Assembly (NCBI RefSeq): GCF_900101875.1
Contig: NZ_FNAI01000007.1
Coordinates: forward strand, 62,001-126,000
From: Mucilaginibacter pineti
GTDB taxonomy: Bacteria > Bacteroidota > Bacteroidia > Sphingobacteriales > Sphingobacteriaceae
DNA length: 64,000 nucleotides
Direction of reading: 5' to 3'
The notes beneath the pieces were generated by a model. That model was given only the letters and a program-made list of their open reading frames with translations, searched no databases and was not told the DNA's origin. Positions 23,462 to 33,087 of the stretch are shown one piece after another (within the stretch, counting starts at the first letter, position 1; the number at the start of each line of letters is the position of its first letter). Position numbers and translations under genes: made by a program.

Positions 23462-25333
23462 TTACTTAACTTTTGACTGTAACCAATTATTGCGGAATGC
23501 TTCCTGCTCTTTACTTAAGGGCTTACCCACCTTTTCAAAGGTTACAACCTCAAAGTACGGACATTCTTCTAATATAATGGTTGTTTCGTGTGGCCCGGTT
23601 CTGTTTTTATAATTTACGGTTAGCTTATCGCCGGGTTTTTTATCTGTAAGCTGGTCGTTAAATGATTTTTCGGTGTTGATGTCGGCTCCGTTAACTTTTA
23701 AAATAACATCACCGGCGTCAAGCCCTGCTTTGTAAATGGGGGTTTCTATAGTGGTGCCGGATAACAGGGGCAAGCCTTCGGCACCAATCTGGCGTACTAC
23801 TCCGGCCCGTCCGCGACCCGGTGCTGTGGATAATGGTCCGGCCCATCCCTGGCCGGCCTGGGTTTTGCGTAATACCAGGCCGGCCTTCGCCAATAGTTCC
23901 TGGTAGTTGTTTTTATCGGTACCATTAATGTAGCGCTTAAAAAAATCGGTAGCAAATTTAGAGTTGTTGGTGACTTTGGCCAGGTCAGTTTGTAAATCCC
24001 AAATGGTATAAGGCTTCATCACCTTGCCTCGTGCCAGCCACACCTGCCGCATGTAATCATCAAGGGTTAAATTAAAATCGCTGCGCAGGCGCAGGTCAAG
24101 TGCTAAAGCAATAGCGCCGCCGTAGGTATAATAGCTGGTGTAATCGTTAACATTATTGTTTGGATCCGTGGATACACCAGCATCGGCAAATACCGAATAG
24201 CGGCTCATTTGCGTTGCCGGGTATTTTGTTGCACCAGGCGTGTTAAGCACTTGGTTTACGAGGCCGGCCAGCGTATTGGTATAATCATCAAGTGTACGAA
24301 AACCGGCGCGGGTGAGCAGCATTTCGCCGTAATATTGGGTGAAGCCTTCGGCAAACCAAAGTTCGCTGCTCATGTTGGCGTGTTCAAAGTTAAAGGGCTC
24401 CAATGATTTTGGGCGGATGCGCTTTACATTCCAGCTGTGAAAATATTCATGGGCAAAAACACCGAACAGCCGGTCTTCCATTCCATCAACCTTTGGTACC
24501 GGTGTAGTGATGCAGGTAGAGTTACGATGCTCCATCCCATCGCCGGAGGCAGCCGGGTTAATATCAGCAATAAAGGTATACTCGCCATAATCATAAGCGG
24601 GCAGTTCGCCGTAAACGGCCTCTTCTTCCAGTACCACTTTTTGTATCAGTTTGCCAAAATTGTCTACAATAAATTGGTTGTCATCTGAGTGGATAGCCAG
24701 CTTTATCTTTTCAGTTTTACCGTCGGTGTTCTTGATATCCCAGCTGGTAAGTTTATAGTTCGAAAGTTCGGTAGGGCTATCCATCATATATTGAAGGTTT
24801 GGCGCGCTGTAAATGTTGTTTCCTTCATGCTTTAACTGGGTAGCAACCTTCCAACCGTATTTGTCCAGGTCGTTAAATTCAAACTTAACAGGTCTTTGGT
24901 TTTGACCAATAACCCACATAAAGGTGGCTGGCATGTTCAAGTGGGCATGGCTTGGGTCTATGCTGGTATAAGTGCCGTCCGTCCAGTTGCCAAACAGGGT
25001 ATAGCTTATTTTAAGATTTTCGGGATGCTCGCCTACTTCATATACATCGCCCTCAACCTGCATAAAGGGAATAGCTTTTCCGCCTATATCTGTCACCCGT
25101 ATATTATAAATGTTTTTTCCAAATTCATGCGTTGCATACCGCCCGGCCGACGAGCGGCTCATGCGTACCCTGAAAGGCCCGGAGGGTGCCTGTGGAATGG
25201 TCATGGTAACTTCTGCCTCGTGGTGTACGGCATTTGGAAACGAAATAGAATAATATATGGCCTTTTGCACATCCTGGGCAGCGGCGGCAATTGTAAAAAG
25301 CGATGCTGCAACAATTAAAAATAGTTTCTTCAT
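23462..25333 (-). CDS. Exported M61 family (glycyl aminopeptidase-like) metallopeptidase with PDZ domain
   Basis: A 623-residue protein with a signal peptide (MKKLFLIVAASLFTIAAAAQ). The N-terminal beta domain is followed by the zinc motif VFAHEYFHSWNVKRI (HExxH) and WFAEGFTQYYGEM with the third ligand glutamate. A C-terminal PDZ domain (residues about 515-600; PIYKAGLDAGDVILKVNGAD) follows. This is the M61 layout. The upstream in-frame ATG at 25399 was rejected because the signal peptide begins at 25333. Confidence 0.88.
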   Translation of the reverse strand: MKKLFLIVAASLFTIAAAAQDVQKAIYYSISFPNAVHHEAEVTMTIPQAPSGPFRVRMSRSSAGRYATHEFGKNIYNIRVTDIGGKAIPFMQVEGDVYEVGEHPENLKISYTLFGNWTDGTYTSIDPSHAHLNMPATFMWVIGQNQRPVKFEFNDLDKYGWKVATQLKHEGNNIYSAPNLQYMMDSPTELSNYKLTSWDIKNTDGKTEKIKLAIHSDDNQFIVDNFGKLIQKVVLEEEAVYGELPAYDYGEYTFIADINPAASGDGMEHRNSTCITTPVPKVDGMEDRLFGVFAHEYFHSWNVKRIRPKSLEPFNFEHANMSSELWFAEGFTQYYGEMLLTRAGFRTLDDYTNTLAGLVNQVLNTPGATKYPATQMSRYSVFADAGVSTDPNNNVNDYTSYYTYGGAIALALDLRLRSDFNLTLDDYMRQVWLARGKVMKPYTIWDLQTDLAKVTNNSKFATDFFKRYINGTDKNNYQELLAKAGLVLRKTQAGQGWAGPLSTAPGRGRAGVVRQIGAEGLPLLSGTTIETPIYKAGLDAGDVILKVNGADINTEKSFNDQLTDKKPGDKLTVNYKNRTGPHETTIILEECPYFEVVTFEKVGKPLSKEQEAFRNNWLQSKVK

Positions 25334-25499
25334 GCAGTTGATGTTTAATCGCGATGAAATTACAATTAATCGGGCACAAATATTTGCTTCAAAATACAAC
25401 TATTGTGCATAAAAGTTGATATTTTGTTAATGTTAGATTCATAAATGTTTATTGTGGCTGCTATTAAAAAAGGGCTTTTACCAATAAAGGGGTTTTATT

Positions 25500-25811
25500 A
25501 TGCGTACCTTTAAAGAAATTACTGAACTCATGATCCTTTTTTCAAGAAGAAACCTGCATTACACCGATTACCAGTGGACCGCGTATACTCAAAACGACCC
25601 CCGCGTAAACGGTAAGCCGGATAATACACCTTTTGCCAAGGAGGAGGGTAATGAAGTAGTTTACCTCATAAATAAGCTCATGATACTTTGGGACTACCGT
25701 TTTGCCAACACCGGCAACAAAATGGAAAAACTGATCCACGATAAACTGCCGCCCGAAATTCATACCCAGGAAGATGTGCAGCAATGGCTTAAATCAAATT
25801 TGAAGTTTTAG
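25500..25811 (+). CDS. Conserved-looking hypothetical protein, 103 residues
   Basis: A soluble, charged protein without signal peptide or membrane helix, starting MRTFKEITELMILFSRRNLH. Aromatic-rich segments (YTDYQWTAYTQNDPRV, LMILWDYRFANTG) and a C-terminal PPEIHTQEDVQQWLKSN suggest a compact alpha/beta fold. It has normal codon use and clean spacing from its neighbours. No family is recognised. Confidence 0.6.
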   Translation: MRTFKEITELMILFSRRNLHYTDYQWTAYTQNDPRVNGKPDNTPFAKEEGNEVVYLINKLMILWDYRFANTGNKMEKLIHDKLPPEIHTQEDVQQWLKSNLKF

Positions 25812-25935
25812 TTTCTGTGGTGTGAGTTCTGGTTTCTGAGGTCTGGTGTTTGTATGGGATATCCCCAATTTTATCGCGACCCTATATTCCGAACTTAGAC
25901 CACCGAAAACACACCTCAGACCACCGACCTCAGAA
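25812..25935. repeat. Inverted repeat of the GGTCTGAGG word family
   Basis: The left side TTCTGAGGTCTGGTGTTTGT is mirrored by AACACACCTCAGACCACC and CGACCTCAGAAC on the right. It fills the gap between convergent genes. Confidence 0.6.
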
Positions 25936-27465
25936 CTATTGTTTCTTAAAATCATAAGGCGCCATTTCCACAAAATCGGCCACTTTAACCCTTACGCTTG
26001 TAACGTTTCCGTTTTGTACGGTAAACGGAAAAACGGCTTTACCCAGTGTAGGATCAGAGAATGTTACAAAAAAGCGGTTGCCGCCCAATGGTTGCAGTTT
26101 GGCAAACATTTTAGGGTGATGCTCAAAGCGAATCTCCAGGTCGTTATTCTCGCCCTGGGTAACTTCCATACTACCATAAAAATCGTTTATATACTTCCCC
26201 GTATACTTATTTGCCGCCAACATTGGGCGGAGGTTAAGCAATACCGAATCGCGGAGTTTTTTTTCTTTTGCCTGTTCAACAGCGGCATCGGCCTTATAGC
26301 TTTTCAAATACGCGTCGCTGTAATTACGAAATGGCTGACCAAAGAATGCGTCCAGAATATCCCACCGCAACGACTCATACAGCTCGTTTTGATCGGTATT
26401 GGTTAGTATAATAATGCCCAGGTTATCATATGGCGACAACGTTACCGATGATACAAAGCCATTTATACCACCGGTATGCATTATTAAACGGTGATTAAAA
26501 TAATCTTGTATAAACCAGCCAAGTCCATATAATTCATAATTGTATTGATCATTTAAATGGCGAATGCTGCTAACAATAGTTTGCGGTTCTCTTGTGGCTT
26601 CAATAGCGGCGGCGGGAATCACTTGCCTTGCGCCAACCTTGCCGTTGTTTAACAAGGCCAATACCCACTTACTCATGTCATTAACAGACGAACTGATGGA
26701 GCCGGCCGGGGCAAGGGCGTCTACCTGGCAATAAGGGATGGCGGTAAGCCTGCCATCGGTAAGCGTATGTGGTACCGACCGGTTTAAAGCCTTGGGCATA
26801 TCTGCCGATAAGGCAAGTGTATTGATCATACCCAGCGGTGCAAAAATATTTTCTTTTAAATAGGCCTCCCAGGGTTTACCCGCTACACGGGGGATGATTT
26901 CGCCGGCAGTTAAAAATGCAGCGTTGGTATAACCAAAATACGTGCGAAAGGGATATACCGGCTTTAGTTTGCCCAGTCTTTGTATTACATCGTTCCGGCT
27001 GAGGTTGGTATTATAAAAAGTAAAATCGCCCTCAAAGGTCTGGAAACCCAAACGGTGGCTTAGCAGATCTTTTACGATTGCTTGCTCTCCCGCCAGTTTA
27101 TCAACCAGCTTAAACTCGGGAATATATTTGGTTACCTTTTCATCAAGTGATAGTTTACCGCTGCTTTGCAGCATAGCCAGTGCAGTAGCGGTAAAGGCCT
27201 TGGTGTTGCTGCCAATCATAAACAAGGTATTGATATCTACCGGGTTTGTGAGCCCCAATTCTTTGATACCGTAGCCCTTCATCAGCACCACTTTATTATC
27301 TTTTACTATACAAACCGCTATGCCCGGAACCCGCCAATTGGTTAAGGCGCGGCTTATATACACATCAAGACTATCCTTTATAAACTTACTTCTATCGGCA
27401 TGTTGGGCGTTGGCGGTATTAATTAATGAAATGCAAACGATGAGCAGTAGAAGTATTTTTTTCAT
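25936..27465 (-). CDS. Exported serine beta-lactamase-like hydrolase (class C / S12 type)
   Basis: A 509-residue protein with a signal peptide. The penicillin-binding fold signatures are FMIGSNTKAFTATAL (S-x-x-K), FGYTNAAF (Y-x-N) and MHTGGINGF (H-T-G). A C-terminal beta domain of about 100 residues (DUF3471-like; NKYTGKYINDFYGSMEVTQG) follows. Such proteins are peptidases or esterases as often as beta-lactamases; substrate is unknown. It is divergent from the S9 peptidase gene with 106 bases between them. Confidence 0.85.
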   Translation of the reverse strand: MKKILLLLIVCISLINTANAQHADRSKFIKDSLDVYISRALTNWRVPGIAVCIVKDNKVVLMKGYGIKELGLTNPVDINTLFMIGSNTKAFTATALAMLQSSGKLSLDEKVTKYIPEFKLVDKLAGEQAIVKDLLSHRLGFQTFEGDFTFYNTNLSRNDVIQRLGKLKPVYPFRTYFGYTNAAFLTAGEIIPRVAGKPWEAYLKENIFAPLGMINTLALSADMPKALNRSVPHTLTDGRLTAIPYCQVDALAPAGSISSSVNDMSKWVLALLNNGKVGARQVIPAAAIEATREPQTIVSSIRHLNDQYNYELYGLGWFIQDYFNHRLIMHTGGINGFVSSVTLSPYDNLGIIILTNTDQNELYESLRWDILDAFFGQPFRNYSDAYLKSYKADAAVEQAKEKKLRDSVLLNLRPMLAANKYTGKYINDFYGSMEVTQGENNDLEIRFEHHPKMFAKLQPLGGNRFFVTFSDPTLGKAVFPFTVQNGNVTSVRVKVADFVEMAPYDFKKQ

Positions 27466-27571
27466 TACACGGTATTTAGGCAGTCTTAAAAATGCTAATT
27501 TAACGCAAAATTTACATCGGCATTGCTTAATTATTAAATAACGCCGTATTCTTAATTCAAAATATAATTAT

Positions 27572-29746
27572 ATGAAATTTAACCGTTCGGCGTGGGCCTT
27601 TCTTGTATTTGTTTTGTTCACTTTTAGCGCGAATTTAGCGCAGGCCCAACAGCATTGGACAAGCGACGGCTTCCAGTACTATAAAATTACCAACGGAGGT
27701 ATCACCATATTGGATACCCGCGATACCAGCAAAAAAACCGTATGGATAACCAAAGATATGATTACCCCGCAGGGTGGAAAGCCGATAGGTATCAGGCGGT
27801 TCACGGTATCTGCCGATGGCAAAAAAGTGCTTATCAACACCAATACAAAAAAGGTGTGGCGCTATGATACCCGCGGCGATTACTGGGTGTATGATACCGA
27901 TACCAAAAAACTTTGGCAGCTGGGTAAAAGCCTGCCTTCTGCATCATTGATGTTCGCCAAATTATCGCCCGATGGCAGCAAGGCGGCATACGTAAGCGGT
28001 CATAATATTTATGTAGAGGACCTGGCTGATGGATCTGCTAAACAAATAACAACAGATGGTACCGCAAAAATTATCAATGGTACTTTTGACTGGGCCTATG
28101 AAGAAGAATTTGGCTGCCGCGATGGTTTTCGCTGGTCGCCGGATAGTAAATCGATAGCCTACTGGCAAATTGATGCTACTAAAATAAAGAGCTACCTGAT
28201 GCTCAACACAACAGATTCTATTTATCCTTTTGTAGTGCCTGTTGAGTACCCGGTTGCGGGCGAAGATCCAAGCTCATGCAAGGTTGGCGTTGTAAATATT
28301 AGTACAGGCGCTACGCAATGGATTAATACGCCGGGCGATGCCATACAGCATTACATCCCCCGTATGGAGTGGACTTTAAACTCGAACGAGATTATTCTGG
28401 AACAACTGAATCGTGCGCAAACCGAAAGCCGGGTTTTTATTGGTAATGTTTCAAACGGTACAACCCGTATCATCCGCGAGGAAAAAAGCAATGCCTGGAT
28501 TGATGGCAAAGAACGCTGGAATGGCGGCGACCCAATGGGCTGGGAGTGGGTAAACAAGGGTAAAGAGTTTTTATGGGTAAGTGAAAAAGACGGCTGGAAA
28601 CACATATATCGCATAAGCCGCGAAGGCAAGGAAACCCTTATCACTAAAGGCAATTACGATGTGATAAGCATTGATTTAATTGACGATGCCGGTGGTAATA
28701 TCTACTTTATAGCTTCGCCGGATAACGCTACGCAGAAATACCTGTACCGCATAAAAATAAGCGGCGGTAAAGCCGAGCGCGTTTCGCCGGCAGATGAGCC
28801 CGGTACGCATAGTTATGATATTTCGCCCAATGGAAAGGTGGCGCTGCATAATTTTTCAAACAGTTACACGCCACCCCAAAGTGAGGTGGTGAGCCTGCCG
28901 GAGCACAAGCACATTGGCGGCACAACCATTGCTTTAAATACCGATGCCAAAAATAAGGTTGAGTTTTTTAAAGTGAAAACCGTTGATGGCATTGAAATGG
29001 ATGGCTGGATGAAAAAGCCAACTAATTTTGATCCGACTAAAAAATACCCGGTTTTATTTACTGTTTACAGTGAACCCGCCGGACAAACTGTTACAGACAG
29101 CTGGGGAGCGGGCCGTAACGGCCTGTATGTGGGCAGTATGGCTGATGATGGATATATTTATATGGCTGTTGAAGGTCGTGGTGCTCCGGCTCCTAAAGGC
29201 ACTGCGTGGCGCAAGGCAATTTATAAGAATATCGGCATTGTAAACATTCGCGACCAGGCAATGGCGGCTAAGGAAATTATTAAATGGCCTTTTATTGACT
29301 CAGCCCGCATAGCTGTTCATGGCTGGAGCGGCGGTGGTTCAACAACTTTAAATCTGCTGTTTCAATACCCCGACATTTATAAAACTGGTATAGCTGTAGC
29401 AGCCGTGGGCGACCAATTAACTTACGATAATATTTACCAGGAGCGCTACATGGGTGTACCCATTAATGACGAAGGGCGCGCTGCGTTTATAAAAGGATCG
29501 CCGATTACCTATGCTAAGAACCTGCGCGGTAACCTGCTATATATTCACGGTACCGGCGACGATAACGTGCACTATAAAAATGCCGAAGAGCTGATAAATG
29601 AACTGGTAAAATATAATCGCCAGTTTGAACTGATGGCTTACCCAAACCGCACACATGGTATTTTTGAAGGGGATGGAACGGTATTACACTTGCATACCAT
29701 GTTCACTAAATACCTTAAGGAGCATTGCCCTCCGGGTGGCAGATAG
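27572..29746 (+). CDS. Exported dipeptidyl peptidase IV-like S9 serine peptidase
   Basis: A 724-residue protein with a signal peptide, an eight-bladed beta-propeller (residues about 40-470; FDWAYEEEFGCRDGFRWSPD includes the double-Glu motif that binds the substrate N terminus) and a C-terminal alpha/beta hydrolase domain. The nucleophile is S586 in GWSGGGS, where most relatives have GWSYGG. The acid is in HGTGDDNVHY and the His in RTHGIF. It should cleave dipeptides from peptide N termini in the periplasm. Confidence 0.88.
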   Translation: MKFNRSAWAFLVFVLFTFSANLAQAQQHWTSDGFQYYKITNGGITILDTRDTSKKTVWITKDMITPQGGKPIGIRRFTVSADGKKVLINTNTKKVWRYDTRGDYWVYDTDTKKLWQLGKSLPSASLMFAKLSPDGSKAAYVSGHNIYVEDLADGSAKQITTDGTAKIINGTFDWAYEEEFGCRDGFRWSPDSKSIAYWQIDATKIKSYLMLNTTDSIYPFVVPVEYPVAGEDPSSCKVGVVNISTGATQWINTPGDAIQHYIPRMEWTLNSNEIILEQLNRAQTESRVFIGNVSNGTTRIIREEKSNAWIDGKERWNGGDPMGWEWVNKGKEFLWVSEKDGWKHIYRISREGKETLITKGNYDVISIDLIDDAGGNIYFIASPDNATQKYLYRIKISGGKAERVSPADEPGTHSYDISPNGKVALHNFSNSYTPPQSEVVSLPEHKHIGGTTIALNTDAKNKVEFFKVKTVDGIEMDGWMKKPTNFDPTKKYPVLFTVYSEPAGQTVTDSWGAGRNGLYVGSMADDGYIYMAVEGRGAPAPKGTAWRKAIYKNIGIVNIRDQAMAAKEIIKWPFIDSARIAVHGWSGGGSTTLNLLFQYPDIYKTGIAVAAVGDQLTYDNIYQERYMGVPINDEGRAAFIKGSPITYAKNLRGNLLYIHGTGDDNVHYKNAEELINELVKYNRQFELMAYPNRTHGIFEGDGTVLHLHTMFTKYLKEHCPPGGR

Positions 29747-29776
29747 GCAAATGATATAACCTTAAATCAACCAAAT

Positions 29777-29812
29777 AAAAAAATCCTCCCGTAAACTACG
29801 AGGGGATTTTTT
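29777..29812. terminator. Bidirectional terminator between S9 peptidase and ssb
   Basis: ATCCTCCCGTA and TACGAGGGGAT form an 11-bp stem with one wobble and one mismatch, flanked by A-run on the left and T-run on the right, between convergent genes. Confidence 0.85.
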
Positions 29813-29838
29813 GTTTATAATTGGTTAGTAAATTTTAA

Positions 29839-30258
29839 TCAATAAGCTGGGTTATGATTGTCTGCTCCTTCCATATAGCTTTGCGATTCGTTTTGTTTGC
29901 CATTTTTGGGCATTTCGTCGTCAAAATCACTTTTGCGGCCAAGCATGGTAAAGTTTTCGGCAACTACCTCGGTAGTGTATTTTTTAACGCCTTCTTTATC
30001 TTCAAATGAACGGGTGCGCAACTTTCCTTCTATGTAAACCAGTTTGCCTTTTTGTAAAAATTTGGCGGCCATATCGGCCAGTCCGCGCCACATTACTATG
30101 TTATGCCATTCGGTTTGTTCAACCTTGCGGCCATCTTTATTATAGGTTTCGGAGGTAGCTAATGGGAAACTGGTTACTGATACGCCGCCCTCTAAATTCC
30201 TAACTTCAGGGTCCTTGCCTAAATGGCCAACAAGGATAACTTTATTTATTCCAGACAT
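29839..30258 (-). CDS. ssb: Single-stranded DNA-binding protein
   Basis: A 139-residue OB-fold protein starting MSGINKVILVGHLGKDPEVR, with TEWHNIVMWRGLADMAAKFL and GKLVYIEGKLRTRSFEDKEG, the canonical SSB pattern. It coats single-stranded DNA during replication and repair. The C-terminal tail is short and polar and ends NHNPAY, without the classical acidic DDDIPF tip, so partner binding may differ or this may be a secondary SSB. It is 24 bases downstream of mutY on the same strand. Confidence 0.92.
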   Translation of the reverse strand: MSGINKVILVGHLGKDPEVRNLEGGVSVTSFPLATSETYNKDGRKVEQTEWHNIVMWRGLADMAAKFLQKGKLVYIEGKLRTRSFEDKEGVKKYTTEVVAENFTMLGRKSDFDDEMPKNGKQNESQSYMEGADNHNPAY

Positions 30259-30282
30259 GCCATAAATTAACGGAAAATTATT

Positions 30283-31329
30283 TTACAAATTAAAAATATT
30301 TTTTATTAATATAAAAATAATTCTCGGTAGTGCCAGATCCTGCAGGTTTTCAACCGAAAAGTAAGCCCAGTTTTCGTTCATATTAACCGGGTAATTATCG
30401 GTTTTAATCATTCTGACAAACAAACGCTGGTGGGTAAGGATATGCTTGTGTATGGGTGAATCTTCAATTATGTTCAGGTTATTTCCAAACATTGTTTTAA
30501 CCTCCGGCAACTGAATGAGTTCATCTATGCTTAATAAAGCGGAGGTTTCAACCATCGGCAGGTCGTACATATTCGCCCAAATGTCGTTTTCGCCGCGTTT
30601 ATTCATCAATATGGTATTGCTATCGGTTACTAAAAAGTAATTAAAAAAGCGCTCGCGTACTTTCAGTTTATTCAATTTAACAGGCAGGCCGGTTGTTGCA
30701 TTATTGATGAAAGCATAGCAGCCTTCCCGTACCGGGCAAATTCCACATGCGGGATTTTTGGGCTTACAGAGCATCGCCCCAAACTCCATCATGGTCTGGT
30801 TATGGAGTGCGGGATTTTGCTTATTAAGCAAATCGCTTGCCGCCGACTGGAATATTTTCTTTCCCTGGGTTGAATTAATGGGCTCAAAAATGCCGTAGTA
30901 ACGGGCCAATACACGGTAAACATTGCCATCAACAACGGCCTTTGCTTCATTTGCCGAGAAGGATGCAATGGCTGCAGCCGTGTATTCGCCAATTCCTTTT
31001 AGTTTTATAAGTTCGTCATAACTGGTGGGGAATACGCCATTATATTGTTCCTGCACGAGCCGGGCAGTTTTAAGCATATTGCGGCCGCGTGAATAATAGC
31101 CAAGGCCCTGCCAAAGTTTAAGCACTTCATCCTCATGGGCGGCGGCAAAATCAGTTACGGTTGGGTACTTTTCCAAAAAGCGGTTAAAGTAAGGTAAGCC
31201 CTGTTCTACACGCGTTTGCTGTAAGATTATTTCAGATAACCATATAATATAGGCGTTGGTGGTGTTGCGCCAGGGAAGGTCGCGCTTGTTACTCAGGTAC
31301 CATTGTACCAGTTCGTCGGTAAAATTCAT
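30283..31329 (-). CDS. mutY: A/G-specific adenine DNA glycosylase
   Basis: A 348-residue enzyme that removes adenine opposite 8-oxoguanine. It has LSEIILQQTRVEQGLPYF with the catalytic Glu, the helix-hairpin-helix LKGIGEYTAAAIASF, VDGNVYRV with the catalytic Asp, and the iron-sulfur loop CKPKNPACGICPVREGC. The C-terminal NUDIX-like domain for 8-oxoguanine recognition is present. It is co-oriented with ssb. A -7-like TACATTTA lies five bases upstream of the ATG on the minus strand. Confidence 0.92.
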   Translation of the reverse strand: MNFTDELVQWYLSNKRDLPWRNTTNAYIIWLSEIILQQTRVEQGLPYFNRFLEKYPTVTDFAAAHEDEVLKLWQGLGYYSRGRNMLKTARLVQEQYNGVFPTSYDELIKLKGIGEYTAAAIASFSANEAKAVVDGNVYRVLARYYGIFEPINSTQGKKIFQSAASDLLNKQNPALHNQTMMEFGAMLCKPKNPACGICPVREGCYAFINNATTGLPVKLNKLKVRERFFNYFLVTDSNTILMNKRGENDIWANMYDLPMVETSALLSIDELIQLPEVKTMFGNNLNIIEDSPIHKHILTHQRLFVRMIKTDNYPVNMNENWAYFSVENLQDLALPRIIFILIKNIFNL

Positions 31330-31502
31330 TGGTGTAAATGTAGTGAAGGTTAAAGGTAAAGAGAGAAAGGCTTTTGGAATAAGGATGAAAGGATAAAGGA
31401 ATAAAGATTTTATAAAAGTAAAGGAGTATGAAGATGAAATCTATACCATAACTGCCTAATCATCAATCAAAACTTTTATTACTCGTCCCATTTTACTCTT
31501 TA

Positions 31503-31590
31503 GCGCAATAGGGATTGAAACGGATACCGGCCTGTGACTAAGGCCTGTGCAGTATAAGTGGAAAGCCCGGGCCGCAGGCATTGCCCATGT
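31503..31590 (+). ncRNA. Candidate structured RNA element, copy 2
   Basis: Same conserved blocks as 12561-12646. The outer helix is GCAAT (31505-31509) with ATTGC (31580-31584), replacing GCGTT/AACGC of copy 1. The inner hairpin GGCCT-N7-AGGCC is one base pair longer than in copy 1. It is followed some 70 bases later by a stem and T-run that could end a separate transcript. Confidence 0.5.
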
Positions 31591-31853
31591 TACAAGATAA
31601 ACGTTTTAAAATTCATAATAAAGGAAATCGTTTTACTCTCAGCTTTGATCGTTTATCTTTTTAATGGCCTGATTAATTAACCTATCCCGAGTATCCCAAA
31701 AATCAAATAAATACCTACAGAAAGTGTTCTAAAAGTCACATTCCTTCAAGTTGTAAGCGGAGCTAATTGTCTATACTTTGTAACGATAATACCTGATTTA
31801 TCTACTGAACAAAAAAAATCTGTTAAATATTTCGCTTATAAATTATAAAGCGA

Positions 31854-31861
31854 TACTTTTG
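31854..31861 (+). promoter_or_regulatory. -7 box of the HU gene
   Basis: TACTTTTG matches TAnnTTTG; a TTCG at 31831-31834 is near the expected -33 site. The leader is about 50 bases and A/T-rich. Confidence 0.55.
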
Positions 31862-31912
31862 CAACCCCAAAACAGTTAAGTATTTATATAATTAAATAAA
31901 AGTAAATCAGAT

Positions 31913-32206
31913 ATGACTAAGGCAGAAATTATAACTGAAATCTCATCTAAGACAGGTATCGAGAAAGTAGACGTGCAGGAAACTGTTGAGGCGTTTTTTA
32001 AAGTTGTTAAAAGCTCAATGGTAGGTGGCGAAAATGTTTATGTTAGAGGATTTGGAAGTTTTGTAGTTAAGAAAAGAGCGAAAAAGACAGCACGTAACAT
32101 TTCAAAGAATACTGCCATCATCATTCCAGAGCATTTTGTGCCAAGCTTTAAACCAGCAAAAACTTTTGTTGAAAAAGTTAAAACAGGTAACAAAACAAGC
32201 AAATAA
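31913..32206 (+). CDS. HU/IHF family nucleoid DNA-binding protein
   Basis: A 97-residue protein beginning MTKAEIITEISSKTGIEKVD with the family core VYVRGFGSFVVKKRAKKTAR and IIIPEHFVPSFKPAKTF, where the HU arm inserts into the minor groove. It shapes the nucleoid as a dimer. The tail after residue 88 is lysine-rich. It precedes a TPR gene by 11 bases and probably shares its transcript. Confidence 0.93.
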   Translation: MTKAEIITEISSKTGIEKVDVQETVEAFFKVVKSSMVGGENVYVRGFGSFVVKKRAKKTARNISKNTAIIIPEHFVPSFKPAKTFVEKVKTGNKTSK

Positions 32207-32217
32207 TTTTTCAGAGC

Positions 32218-33066
32218 ATGCAGAAAAAACAAATAGCAGTTGGTGTGGTAGTTTTGGCTATTATGGGCTATTTGTACAATTTACCTGTTAAAGGTTTGAT
32301 AAAACCCAAAGAGGCAAAAAGCGATAAAACAAATGTTATGACAGGAAACCGCAAGGCGGCCACTGCAGTAACAGTTGATATGGTATCGGCGCCGGCCAAA
32401 GCAGCAATTGGGGCAGCTTTAGCGGCAAAGATAAACGACCTTGAAGGGCAATTAAAAAATGCATCAGGCACCGGTGCCGCCAAGCTGCAACAGCAACTGG
32501 CCGCACAGTGGGATGATGTTAACCAGCCCGCACCGGCGGCATTTTACTACCAGGCCTTGGCCCGAAAAGATAATAAAGCCCAGGATTGGTTAAATGCAGG
32601 TAATCGTTTTAATGATGCATACAAACTTACACAGGATACTTTATTGCAGCCGGCATTTGTAACCAGTGCTGCAGAGGCTTTTCAAAGCGCCTTAAAGTTA
32701 ACCCCTGAAAGCCTTGAGGGCAAAACAGGATTAGGCATTGCGTACGTAAATGGCGCTGCCGGCCCAATGCAAGGTATTGCCTTGCTGCTTGAAGTAGTAA
32801 AAAAGGACCCGAACAATTGGAATGCAAACCTCAATTTAGGAATGTTTGCCATGAAATCTGGACAGTACGAAAAAGCAGTTGCAAGGTTTAAAACATTACT
32901 TGCCCAAAAAACAGAGCTTGAGCCAACATTTTACCTGGCAGAAAGCTACAAACAACTGGGCATGAAAAAGGAAGCTATAGACGCTTACCAAAAATGCAAA
33001 GAAATGATGCCCGACCCCACGTTTGGGCAGAAAATTGACGAATACATAAAGGAATTAAGGAACTAA
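32218..33066 (+). CDS. TPR-repeat protein with N-terminal membrane anchor
   Basis: A 282-residue protein with one N-terminal helix (residues about 5-22), an alanine/glutamine-rich linker and at least three TPR units in the C-terminal half (WNANLNLGMFAMKSGQYEKA, PTFYLAESYKQLGMKKEAID, and an earlier AAEAFQSALKLTPES). TPR proteins act as docking scaffolds. The conserved place between HU and rng suggests a link with translation or RNA processing, which is inference. Confidence 0.75.
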   Translation: MQKKQIAVGVVVLAIMGYLYNLPVKGLIKPKEAKSDKTNVMTGNRKAATAVTVDMVSAPAKAAIGAALAAKINDLEGQLKNASGTGAAKLQQQLAAQWDDVNQPAPAAFYYQALARKDNKAQDWLNAGNRFNDAYKLTQDTLLQPAFVTSAAEAFQSALKLTPESLEGKTGLGIAYVNGAAGPMQGIALLLEVVKKDPNNWNANLNLGMFAMKSGQYEKAVARFKTLLAQKTELEPTFYLAESYKQLGMKKEAIDAYQKCKEMMPDPTFGQKIDEYIKELRN

Positions 33067-33087
33067 TCACATTTAAAAATTATTATT

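Larger units (their letters stand above)
31330..31912. other. 583-base divergent intergenic region between mutY and HU
   Basis: It holds an A/G-rich stretch of AAAGG words (31340-31430), a probable structured RNA element (31503-31590), a long-loop hairpin GATAAACG/CGTTTATC ending in a T-run near 31660, and the HU promoter. No coding frame was found. Confidence 0.65.

Noticed and set aside
25846..26406. Open frame of 186 codons on the plus strand
   Set aside because: It begins in repeat sequence and runs antisense inside the beta-lactamase-like gene, with no recognisable product.
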